Shown piece by piece: positions 35,088 through 47,200 of a stretch of DNA of 64,000 bases. How positions within the stretch are numbered: the stretch's first letter is position 1; each line of letters starts with the position of its first letter. Origin of the DNA: Pocillopora verrucosa (taxonomy: Eukaryota; Cnidaria; Anthozoa; Scleractinia; Pocilloporidae). A program made the translations under genes and the position numbers. The notes under the pieces are model-generated. The model did no database searches. It saw only the letters and a program-made list of their open reading frames with translations, and was not told where the DNA came from. Location of the stretch: positions 15,491,340-15,555,339 of the forward strand of contig NC_089323.1 of the NCBI RefSeq assembly GCF_036669915.1, written 5' to 3'.

Positions 35088-36098
35088 ATGGAGGAACGAA
35101 CAAACAACTTAACATTTCCTACTAATTTTAGCACTTTCACTGAGACCAATAACTGCCTAGTTGAATTTGATGGAAGTACTTCAATGGAAAATCTTCCTGT
35201 GTCTATGTTACATAACGTTGTCAACATTCTATCAATCCCCGTTGCAACAATGGCGAACTTTTTTGTTCTGTGGGCCATAAAAGAGAGACCTTCTTTGCAC
35301 ACACCATCTTCGGTGTTCCTGTTTATACTAGCGCTATCTGATTTTGCAATTGGTGTCTTCGTTCAACCGTTGGTTGTCATTCGATCCTTTGGTGCGGCAG
35401 CCCATAATTATCGCTTGTCCTGCATATCCAACGTCTTAATTTTCGCCGTGGGTACCGCCCTTGCTTCCTTGTCCTTCGCGTGCATAACTGAAATAAGTTT
35501 CGATCGATACCTGGCACTAGTACTACATCTACGATACAATTCAATCATCACTGTCAGACGTGTGATCAAGTACAAAATCATAGCATCTGTTGCAATCTTT
35601 CCAATAACAATATACTTCTGGTTCTCGAAGGAGGATTGGTTCAAGAGGACAGTTCTTACGGTTGCGATCACACTGGCCGCCATCTGCGTCACACTAATTC
35701 CTATCTCGTATTACAAAATTTTCATGATATTGCGACGGCACAAAAGGCAGATACAGAACCAAAATAACGTAGCTACATGCACGCAAGGATTTTCTGACAC
35801 TGACCTTTCTAAGTACAGAAAATCTGTACTTGCAATTTTATACGTTCTTGGGGCAGTCGCCTTAAGTTATATTCCATTAGGAGTATGTACTTGGATGCAA
35901 ATAGTGTTTCAGACGAAGATAAATCAGTTGGTGACTAGTTCTGCGGGACTATTGGTTTTATTAAACTCCTCGATTAATCCTCTTGTCTACTGCTGGAGGA
36001 TGACAGAAATTCGAAGGTTTGTTGTCATGAAATTACGTAGCATATTAGGCGTTGATCGTGGAAGACAAGTCCGATCAGTTGGAATGATAACACGTTAA
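35088..36098 (+). CDS. Orphan class A GPCR, cnidarian expanded family, member 2
   Basis: Intact receptor of 336 residues from the ATG at 35088; the upstream acceptor at 35045 favours this start. The N-terminal tail has sequons NLT and NFS. TM1 has MANFFVLWAIKE, TM2 LALSDFAIGVFVQPL, and TM3 ends in EISFDRYLALVLHLRY. Loop 2 is again minimal and cysteine-free (WFSKEDWFKRT). A basic loop 3 (ILRRHKRQIQNQN) and SKYRKSVLAILYVLG lead into TM6, and TM7 has NSSINPLVYCWRMTEIRRF. The C-terminal tail is short, and its stop codon TAA is made by the first bases of a family A MITE (36095-36305). The original tail may therefore have been cut short. Ligand unknown; plasma membrane. Confidence 0.95.
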   Translation: MEERTNNLTFPTNFSTFTETNNCLVEFDGSTSMENLPVSMLHNVVNILSIPVATMANFFVLWAIKERPSLHTPSSVFLFILALSDFAIGVFVQPLVVIRSFGAAAHNYRLSCISNVLIFAVGTALASLSFACITEISFDRYLALVLHLRYNSIITVRRVIKYKIIASVAIFPITIYFWFSKEDWFKRTVLTVAITLAAICVTLIPISYYKIFMILRRHKRQIQNQNNVATCTQGFSDTDLSKYRKSVLAILYVLGAVALSYIPLGVCTWMQIVFQTKINQLVTSSAGLLVLLNSSINPLVYCWRMTEIRRFVVMKLRSILGVDRGRQVRSVGMITR

Positions 36099-36305
36099 CC
36101 CTTAACACCCTAACATCAGTATACATATTCTCCAAACTGTTCTCTATACATTTCCCAAGAGGCTGACAAGGAGAATTTGTTTCACAATCAAGAGCAGCTC
36201 TAGTTGGTGATCATCTCCTATATTCTCATGACTTTGGCGTTTGATTCAAGGGTGATATTGTAAGGAGAAATTAGATACTAGTCACTCTTGGGGGCTAAAG
36301 GTTAA
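36095..36305. mobile_element. MITE family A abutting the GPCR stop codon
   Basis: Reverse-orientation copy: gttaacccttaacaccctaa at left, cttgggggctaaaggttaaa at right. The left-terminal TTAA supplies the TAA stop of the receptor ending at 36098. Confidence 0.85.
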
Positions 36306-38269
36306 AGGATTACACAGAAACTTCCCCCCCATTCGCGGCAGAAGCAACCGTTTATGTCCCTGTCGGCAATAAATACTAACAGAATACTCTGCCTATCTCT
36401 AAGCATTCCTTAACCATTAAGTAACACATGATCAACAGCAACGGTCGCTTAAAGTGAAATAATTATCTATCTTTGAAACTTTTAAACTTTTCTCTACGCT
36501 TCCAGAGGGTCTCTCGAGTTTCGAGCAAACAAGGTAACCCGCGTTATATCTAGACACCATAACCTACGTAGATGCGTTATAAAAAAATTTTGAACGAGGA
36601 GAAGGCAGGCGACTACACGAGCGTCTTGGTGGAACTTGGGAGAATACAAGAATATTTTGCTAATATACATAATTTATACTTGACCACAGGATACCCATAT
36701 ACTATACCAGTAATAAAAAGGAGCACTATGGTACACAGCCAATCACAGAGGATTAAGCATTACGTAGCATAAATGAACCAGTCGGATAGCTGGTATATAA
36801 TCCTCTTCTCTGATTGGCTGTGTACCATAGTGCCCTCTTGTATTATCCATACGCTTTCTGTATTATTATGTCCAAAATGATTCTGATTTCCTTTTACACG
36901 TAAGTTAATCAAATAAAAGCGTATGAAAGAAAACCAACAACGACACATACTGGCCAAACAAATAATCAAAAAAGTTATACACCCCTTAATCTAAAGACGA
37001 TTGTGAACGACTGATTAGCAATTATGTGACCTTACATAAATTAAAATGTATCGAACCTGAATGGTAAGAAAAAAAAAAACACGTTTCCCTCGGGAGCCGA
37101 CATAAAGTAAATTATGTTCGGCGATAAAAAGTCTCCCCCTACAAGGAAACGTTAATAGGAGAAGAAATGAAAAGTTCACAACAAACGTCAATATTTGTGA
37201 AGCGTTAATATTTCTACCCCTTGAAGTAAAACTGAGACCGAAAAAAATTTCTCCAATGGATCTTTCCTCTTCCCATGTACTCCACGCGAACAATTAATTG
37301 TATTTTTAAAATCAATTTTTTTTTTCAATCTTAAAGCTGATTTAATCTTTTATACGCAGTAGCCCTAAGTTTTTACCTCGTGGCTACATTAGTTTTTCAA
37401 ATTTTACGAATTTTACGCCATAAAATTTTTAAGAAAATATATTCAGCAAAGAAATTACAATAATCGCCTTGAGACTGATACAATCAGCATAGAGACACTT
37501 TTACTCCCACGATGAGATGAGCAATTCTCCCTCCTGGTTTCGAGCCGTCCTTTGGAAAACTAGTTAAGGGAATCTGTTTCTATATCAAGATCACAGACTT
37601 ACACCCTTGAGGTGATAGGCATGTCTTTTCTCATTGGCTGCGCGCTGTGTATGAATTGATATTGTAAGGAGAATTGGCACGTTACATATCGAGAAACAAA
37701 GGTTAAAGATATCTCAAGCTAAGATGAATGAAACGTTTGCAAAACTTAGGAGCACGTAAATAGCTATCCTTAAAGGATTTGCTTATTTAAAAGGCCAGTA
37801 TGAGTCAGTCCTTTAGGAACGCTAGCGATCGAATTATTCATTATTAAGGTGAAACGACTAACGATGTTTTGCTGGATTGAACGCTAAGAAAGTCGGAGGC
37901 ACTGTGATCTTGGCTTCGGGATGATTCGGTTCTTCACGGGAACTTTTCGGTTCACCTCGTGTGGTGCTGTCCACTCTCTTGCAGCATTCGTTTCTCGTTG
38001 CGCATTTCGGTCATAGTCGTTCAAGTCTCAGTTCCTGTAGGCTAAAATCTATTATTTGCGTGTAAGATTCGGGAAATTTAAGTAATAGAGCCGCTCTCTC
38101 GCGTAGAGTGTTTGGTTCTTGTGAAGCCACCGACACTTATCAAATTTCGCTTAAGTTAGTCGGTTTTTTTCGTGGAGTGTTCGGTTCGTTTTTGAAAGAT
38201 TCGTTTCTTGTCGTGAAGCAATCGGTTCGTTTTTTCGGTTCCTTTCGCGCGGTTTCAACACCACGTTAG
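36099..38269. other. Intergenic region between the GPCR and the HECTD3 3' end
   Basis: After the MITE, a foldback lies at 36645-36850. The rest, including an AT-rich stretch near 37310-37450, shows no supported gene. The stretch 37900-38265 has many repeats of the theme ttcggttc/ttcgtttc, and part of it will be HECTD3 3' UTR. Confidence 0.45.
36645..36850. mobile_element. Foldback MITE
   Basis: The arms cactatggtacacagccaat (36724-36743) and attggctgtgtaccatagtg (36814-36833) are exact reverse complements and continue imperfectly outward to gagaatacaag and cttgtattatcc. The centre is about 55 bp. No coding capacity. Confidence 0.75.
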
Positions 38270-41200
38270 TTACTCTTCCCACGGGCTGACATCTGTGTCG
38301 ATCGCCATGCAGTTGTAAGCAGCGTATCGAATCTTTTCTTCAGCTACTTTTGCACTGAAAGCAGAACGATGAGAGTAAAAGATTTGTTCGTAGTCTCAAA
38401 CAAGTATAAGATTAGTGGAGGGATTCCTTTACACCCAAAAATACTTTAAGGAAAGGGTGAATCGGGTTTCTTTTTATCAACAAAACCTGAGCTACAGCTA
38501 TATCGCTTCCCAAGACGAGATTTAAGATTGCTCGCAGTTTTTTCTCTCAAAGGTTTGGGACTTGTAGGCACATAGTTCTTTCCCACGTTTCGTTTGCTAA
38601 GTGGAATACCCTTTCAGTCGAGCAGTCCCCCTAATCATAACAGCTTAAGCCTGGTAGCACTGATTAAGTTCAATGTAGAAAAACAAACCTTGTATATTCT
38701 GGTAAAAAAAGAGTGCTTGAACAAGTGGCAGCTTCAGGCAATGAGTCAGCTTGCACAGAACTGAGATTCAATAAGAGAGAAGCCATCAGTGGGGAAAAAC
38801 GAATAGTGAAGACGATTTCGCGAAGTGCTTTATTTACGAATTATCAGCTCTTATTTTGTAACTTTACAGCCTAACGATCGCAATAGTTGAGATAGTGCCA
38901 GGGGTGTTATGACCTCAATCTCTTTGAGTTAGGTTGGATAGTCTTTCATGTTTGTAGGCCACTAAACCTGAAGCTAATTCAGTTTACTAAACCAAAAAGC
39001 GATTAGGAAAAGTATTTCTCCGCCTGAAGAAGATCAATACAAGTCCAAAGCAAGTTATCACACAGTGTTAAGTCGGGTTTCCCGGAAAGTTCATTGATAT
39101 GGCCCAGAACACCACACGATGTTGCCTTGTAAATGCTCAACTTCCGGCTGTGAAAGGTTGGGTATTCTGTGGGCCAAAGCAAAAACCGGAAGAAAGTTTC
39201 AAACACAGTTAAGGTCACTTCTCACCTTCTCCCAGGACAGATGTACAAAGGCGCTGGAAGTCGTCTCCGTCCCGTGACAAAACGTAGAAATCGACTGCGA
39301 TCATCTGAACAACACAAAAGCAAGTACACAGTACTATAGCCTCTGTAGCATGAAGCGACCAAGAGTGTTGTCATACCTTCCACTCCACCTCCCCTCCCGG
39401 GATGAAATGATAGATCATCCAAGGACACACCCTAAAATTTCGTCAGGTTTGCCCAACAATTCACTGGTACCCATTTCTACTCCCGGATGGAAAGAAGCGC
39501 CGTGGGAGGAGAGAACACTATTCAAGTACACAACACGACATGAACTTTGGAAACGGAATTCGAGCTTGATGGCTAACGTTTCTTACGACAAACTTGCTAA
39601 TTATGCCAGGAATGTATAAGATATTAAATGTTGTTGTTCATCGAAGTTTTGTCGATAAATGAATGTTCAGTCGTTTGTCTCAAAATGTAAAGTCAAGCTA
39701 TCAATAGGCCATTTTACAGTGGTTTACTTAGATGCCACGCCTTTGTTTTGGAGTGAGACTGAAGTTGACCATGTTGTGATAGAGATCTAGTTAGCACGAT
39801 AACAGTATCTAGTTGGCATGATAACAAAGTAATTTACATTTGAAAAGCAGCAAGGTTTGTAACATAACAAGGTCACCCTAAGCCTCACTCCAGTTCAAAG
39901 GCTTGGCAACCAAACAAGCAACTGTAAAATGGACTATTGTGTTGATACATAAGATTCTTTAAGACATTACGATAAAATTAAGATACTGTATAGGATTCAC
40001 GCAAAAGGGGGCGTTTGCGCGATCTGTGTAACACAACCTACCGTTTGTGAAATTCTCCAACGCTTTCCACAAAAACTTCACGCGCCTGTCATTCTCGGTG
40101 ATATCTTCGTAGTGCACTGTTATAACATAGAGAGGAGAGAGGCAATGAGCGACAGCGTTCCTACTGACGCTTCACTAACTTGCATACGACACTTAGAGAT
40201 GAAACGCAATGACTGAGGATGCACGTGCCACTAAGTAAGAAAGCGTTTGACATTCACTTAAACTCAATTTTAGAGTGCACTTCATACAACCACAAGAACG
40301 AATTCAGAGTTGCGCATGCGCTCTGTGAAGGGTGTAAGCGTCAGGCATGCCAGGTGACATGACCGCACTGGCGGTTACGTGACTATACTTGGGGGTTACG
40401 CGACTACACCTGAGGGCTAAAAGCTACACGATAAGCTTTCATCCAATTGGAACATAGGTCTTCAGAAAGGGTGGATGTAAACCAGTCATTAACTATCTTT
40501 CAGTAACACTTACTACACTTTTTTAATGCCTCAACTGCCAAATCAGGATCGCCACATACTCTTCTCTCCAGTTCCTGCCAAGTAAGAAGGTCGAGAACAG
40601 CCTGGGAAAGAACTTTTAGAAGACCCCTTCTGATCGCTTCAATCTGTAGACAAAATAAAGAGAAATATAGCAAAGACTATGTTGAATAACTAAGAGCATT
40701 ATGAGTGCGCGCTGCTGTCGCGTATTTCGCCGAGTTGATTGCTATTTTTTTTATGAAAACGCATAACAGCTCGTTTGTTTCTCAACTTTTTTCATAATTT
40801 GACATTTGAAAAATTTTAATTGACAAATCGGACTCCCGCTTTGCGGTCCTCTATATTTGTTAATCACCGTATGATTGCACACCGAATCGGACTCCACTCA
40901 GTCCTATTACCATTATTTATCAGCCTTGACCTTTTGACCCCTGAGAAAGACTAGCATCAGTTTCTCCTTACAACATCACCCCTGAATCACACATTAAGGT
41001 CACCAATTAAAGAAGCTCTGATTGTTAAAAATTCTCCTTATCATCAACTTAGGAAATGTATAGAGAACAGTATGGAGAATATGCATACTGATGTTAGGGT
41101 GTAGAGGGTTAAGTCTAAGAGGCTAAATTTAGGAACTAAAAATTGTTAACGTCGTTATGCAAAGTTTTACCTGCTGTTTCCCTTCGCCCATCCGGCAATT

Positions 41201-44200
41201 TCGCACCAGCTGAATGTACTCAGTTCTTTCTTCATAATCTACGAATTTATCAGCTCCTCCAGGGACAAGGTTTATTAACGTGTTATCGCTTAAAACCTGT
41301 TATGGAGGGAGAGGGGGGTTAGTGAAAAACTAAAGAGAGGGGGGGGGGAGGTAACTGAAGGGATGACCAAAGGTTAAGAATAAAGACGGATTTGATAACT
41401 CAGTGATGTCGGATGTGGCTCGTTTTTCGGTGGGCTAGGAAGGGAAACAATTCACACCGAGCGGCGAGGTATTGGCACTTATAACCAAAAACGCCTGTGA
41501 CAAACAAAGGACCTCATTGCTTCGGCCATGCTTTTTTTTTTTGGTCTATAAGTAATAAGGGACAGACTATGTGCTCGTAAATACCCCCAAGAGATCCGCC
41601 ACGCTATTGTTGGGACATATTGACGGGTTAATCAGTTATTTATCCTGGAAAAAAACTGCCAAAGACATCTCACCACAATAAGACGTCATCTGCAATCTGC
41701 CCAAACGCTTTGAAATATGGGAATATTTCTAAACTCAAAAAACAAACTTACCGTTGTGTACGTTAACACTCCACCAAACTTCGTATCAAACGATTCCTTG
41801 TCCATTGTTTCGAGAGATTCGAGCAACTTGACCTGAGTTGAGAAAAGAAACAAAAGTACTGATTTAAACAAAGGCCTTCCTGGGAGATATTTGTTTGACT
41901 GCATGCACATTCTCGTGGATATGACAAGTTTTTAGATGACAAAAGGAAAACACAATTTATACATAGCTTCGTCTAGAGCACTGTCTCTAAAACTACAGTA
42001 CCATTAAAGTTTGAATTTGGAGGAATACACATATCTACTTACTTCAAATTTGTTTATTGGGGCAAATATTCTTTTCCAGTTTCGCCCGGATAAGTTGTTG
42101 ATCAATCATTTGTGTGTGCGTTGGGCTAAGGGGCGGGGAGGGGGGGGGGATGCGGGACATGCAGTGTGCGTGTATCGCGCGTGCATTGCGTGGAAATTGC
42201 ATTTGCGTGTGAGTTGGAGGTGGGGAAGGGGAGAGGATAGAGGTTCCAGGTGAAAGGCTCTTTCTAAAAGAGATTAATAACGTAATAAAAATATCTGCAA
42301 AGAAATAACAGTTTCGCGCTGAGTACATCAATTTCGTTAGCCACACATTTGTTGGTTCACAGCTCTTGGCTTTCAAAAGACCACTTTGACGTGTTAACGC
42401 ATAACAATGTACATCTCGTAAATGAAGACCTAACCAATTACCTGAGCAGAATCAACTGTCATGAAATCTCGCGACCAAGTCACCTTTTCACCGACGAGTT
42501 GCCTCCAAACGAAAGACGGAAGTGAAAGAACCTTGACGGAAGAAATGAAGAATGTGTGTTAATGAACGATGTGTAACATGAACCTTGACTAAAGCCTTGA
42601 CTAGTTTGTCAGTTGCACAGATACCGAAGGAAAAATTAGTCACTGTGGTTAATTTGAGTTTGGATTTGCGACACTCGCTCTTAACCATCAAAGTAGCCAT
42701 TGTTTCATACCAAGTGTTCTCTGTTACTTCTAAGGCATGCTCCCATTAACATCCCAATCCACTCGTACTTTCCGAACTGCTTACATGAAGGGTTAGGCAC
42801 GTAGGCATCTCTATTGACATTTGAAGAATCGTGTAACTGAAAAAAAAACGTGACTAGAAGTGAGTTATGAGCAAGATTCAGAGGAACATCGAAGAAACCT
42901 GCGTGTCCTAATGTTTTGTTTGTTGTTTTGTTTTACTTTGTTTATTTTTCTTCGATGTGTTGTAATTATCTCGTAAGAAGTCTCTCTGACTTTCAATTTC
43001 AAGTCTAAGGATAGCAACCCAAGGGTTTGACCGATCACAAAACAGCTTTTCAATAGCATTATCAAAAGCTATTATATAATATGCAGCACAGGGTGGTTAT
43101 AACTCTGACATTCAGCAATGGAACCCCAGTACCGTCTACTGCAACTTAGTTCTATCGGTGAATGAATTACTGGTGCGCGATCATTAAAAACTACCATATG
43201 ATAAACACCAAGCTGTTAAGTTCATGGCTAACATGGTAAAAGGCCAGTGGTACGGTTTAAAATATCTGATAAGGCATTTTAACATTACGTCACACAAGTT
43301 GATGATATACTACAATGGAATCGCGTAAATTCAAGCTGTTCAACAGCGTTCAGTAAACGCATCACCAAAAACTTTTGTTGGATAGTGGTGGTTTTCACAA
43401 CTGGTAGAGGCCATGTCGAGACATTTGGGTCAATAGCTACGCTGAAAGAAATCTACTTCCAACTTGAAGGAGAGTTCCAAATATTCCTTCGATAAGATAG
43501 AAAACCACAAAAAGAGGCAATAATAAATCAAGAAGGAACAAGATGGCTTACTATGTAAAAAATTGATTATAAAATGGCGACAAGATATCAGATCGGTCAG
43601 ATAGGAAAAGACCAAACAGAAATTGATAAACCGCGAAGGCCGTGAGAGTACCTGATTTGGACTGCGAATGAAGAAAGGGACAGGTATTGGAGCATCAACT
43701 GAGCTTGGACAAAGTTCTTCAGCCAAGTCTGCAAGGGAGTCTCGAAAACCACCACCTGATGGAACAAATGTATGTCGTGTACTTCAGTATACAAAAATTT
43801 AACAACTTGGCAAGGCATATACTGAAACAAGGTTTAAAATCTACACTTTGCAATGTCCAAACTATCAAAAAATCCCTCTTATTTGTTTTCTACTTTAGAG
43901 GAACGACAGAAACGATGACGAAAATGTATAATTTTTATGAGGATACATTTTATTTCCTTTAATTGCCTTGGACGGTTGAGTTTCAATAACTGGAGAGTAT
44001 CTACGAGGAGATCAACAAATTGGTGGAGTTCTCACTCTCCTATACCGGGGGAGTAATACCAACCTTGATCAATAATTCCTTCCGAAAGGAATTTACATTC
44101 CCACCACTGATCATACCTGGCTGACCACCTGAAGAAAAATCAATAAACACTTCAATAAGAAATGACAGTCACTTAGAAAGCTGAATAGGTCTAAATATTG

Positions 44201-47200
44201 AGCATGGTTTGTAGTTAACAATGTTAATTTTTTTTTTGATCCTGAATTGCATGTCTTCAACAAAATGGACTAAAGCGCCCGCTAGATACAGTATTTGACA
44301 TATCTTAAGTGACATGATGGCATAAAAAGTTTTAAACCTTTACACAGTAACATCAGTATACATATTCTCCATACTGCTCTTCATACATTTCCTAAGGTAC
44401 TGACAAGGAGAATTTGTTTATCAATCAAAAGCTTCTTCCGTTGGTGATCATTTCCTTTATTCTAATGACCTTTACGTGTGATTCAGGGCTGACATTCTAA
44501 GGAGAAATTTGATGCTAGTCACTCTTAGGGTTTTAGGAGTTAAGGAAGGTTCGTTCCATTGCAACTTCGCCCCTAACCACCTTTGCGAGTTCGCACCCAG
44601 AAGAAAAACAAGTTAGCCCTCGACTCGATGCCATACGGCAGAACATATTCCTTTTAACTCTGTCGAAATCAGCTGTTAGTGGGTGAACTTGAAATGAGGC
44701 AAAATTTTGAGATAACGATAGTTATGGAAAAACAGATCAACAAGGAAAGCTCTTGTCATTGTCACCTGTAATCCATTTTTACTCCGCACTTTTCCTGCTT
44801 CAGTCCTTCATACAACTAAACGAGAAATATTTTCCGTTACGAACGCGACACAGAAAACATTCGTACATAATTAAAGGAAAAAAAAAAGGTAAAGTCTGTT
44901 TTCCAGCCTGTTGGCTCCTACCATTGGAACTTATCTTGGTTCCTATAGAGCAATTTTCAATTGGGTGTCGAAAGTAAGAATTTTTTTTAATGTTCATCAC
45001 TTTGTGTAAACTGTACGATACGTTAATTATTCTTAATTTGATTGACATTTATAAATGATTTCGTTTATTTATACATAACCAAACAAACATGTATGCGGCA
45101 CGTGTTTTAACGCCCCACAGATGGCACTGTTCCACGTATTTACAACGGGACGTTTAGGGTGTGTTTCCTTCGAATAAACCGAGAGCTGGAGTGGGAGTTA
45201 ACCGAAGCGTTGTAGTAAAATCGTTTAATCAAGTGAATAAACCGTGACTTAATATGGAAGCGTGGTACAGCTTTTTCACGCTTTCGACAACTTGTCTGTT
45301 TGATATTGTATCAGTAGAGCGCATTTCGATTGGGTGTGGTAAAACCAAAACCAAAGTAATCGCAACATGTACAGCCGATCAGAAGAAAGGAAAATACCTT
45401 TAAGAGGCAAAGGAGAACTCAGTTAAAGTAAAAGAAACCAGTCGTGATTGACTTCATAGTGGTACAAGTTTTCGGCAACAATCACAGAGCAAGGTAAAGC
45501 AAAGCCAAAAAGATTGCGCTCGACACTGAAACTGAAAATTGCTCTACTGTAAGGAGAAATTCTGCCTTGGTCACTCATGAGGGTTAATGGGATAACCGGG
45601 GGGGGGGGGTGTAAGTTTCTAGAGAAACTGTGGTGCTGCGTCGGTGGAAGAGTAAAACAGGGTAGTTTAGTATTATAAACTGAGTTGATAATGTGTATTG
45701 GCCACCGTAAAGAGTTAAAAAGCTGACGTTTCGAGCGTTAGCCCTTCATCAGAGCGAATGATGGGATAATAGGATAACAGTTTGCAGGCACTGCAAGAAA
45801 GATGTGACTTGCTAAGGAACACAACACCATAGGATAGTGAAGAAACTGCTTACCTGGTTCAGTATGGAGTGTTTGGCATCTGGATCTTGTGTTGGATCCG
45901 CTCTGTGTTCAGCTGCTGATCGTCTATTGATAAATAACTTTGGCATATGCGCAGGTGAGCTGTTGAATAAGCACAATGAATAATAGTTAGAGTTTTAAAA
46001 AGATGCCTGCATTCCAAATAACTACAGTAGCACTCAAAAGTAAGTTGAGAGTCCCTCAAAACTCGATCCTCGATCCTTGAGGCTCGAGTCGAGTTTCCAG
46101 ACGTTTGAACCGAGTTTGGAGACACTCGAAACGGAAACAAAGATATTGTTATAAAGCGATTCAGGAGTACTTTATGAAAAACGGACAATAATAGTAACAA
46201 TTATTGCAAATCTAACGTACGTTTATGCAAAATGCAATACAGCTAGAAGTAGATATCATAAGATTAAATACTATGTAAACGATATTAAACGAAAAGGTTT
46301 GACATGAATGCTGTTTGTTCAGATCTATGCTAGTCTTGAAACGCGATAAAAATCATGTACAATGTCTCACCTTGACTGTGATTCTCTAATGACTTTTTCG
46401 ATTAACAAGGTTCTGTGCTTCGATAGAGGAAGAAGCTGGCGTATGGCCTAAACGAAAACAAGAGAAAAATTTAAACATTTACCTCTTTCGCTCTTTCACT
46501 TTTTTTTTTTTCCCACTTTTAAAAAAAGCAGCTTGGGTAAGTTTCGTTACTTTTGTTTCTGTCTGTGTTTCATGTTGCTTTCATTATTATTAACACTGTA
46601 AATAGTGAGTACATGAGGGTCCAATACAAATTATAAGACCCCCCCCCCCCCAACTCCCGGAAAACCCACGGAGATTTGAACGCTGTTCGTGCCTGAGGAT
46701 GGAGAAGTTGAATCTTGTCTGGTTGGGGTGGGAATTGTGAACCGGAAGTGTCAAGTCTTCTCCAGCGGAAAGCAAGTGTTACAACTCTTGATTTGGTAAA
46801 TAGTTGACTTTCGCGAGCAAATAGCTCAAAAGAAAAGGTCTACAATGTCTAGGTTTTCAGGTTTGGTCAAAGTGTAGAGTCATGGTCGCTCATTTTGCCT
46901 ATTACAAAAATATTAAGTGGGGCATTTAAACATAATTATTGCGCAGGGGGGGGGGGGGAGGGAGAAGAGTAGGATTTTGAACGCACCAATCTTCGAGGCT
47001 TCGAATTGATCGACGCAAAAAGAGAGTTTTAGCATACCTCCAAATCTTTAAATGACCCAGCAGAATAATTCCAGGAAGGAAGAAGGTAATGCAGTACACT
47101 GTCTAGAAGCTCAATGAATCTTATTTAACCATGTAGAAATAAAAAAAACCTTTCAGTAAAATTAATGATGACATTGAAATTACGCTAGGTTAGGTTAAGT

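Noticed and set aside
39003-39218. 71-codon open frame downstream of HECTD3 exon 21, considered as its C terminus
   Set aside because: The true C terminus, with the catalytic TCSSTLFLP and the SPWEE end, was found in exons at 38689-38760 and 38270-38354 with matching phases.
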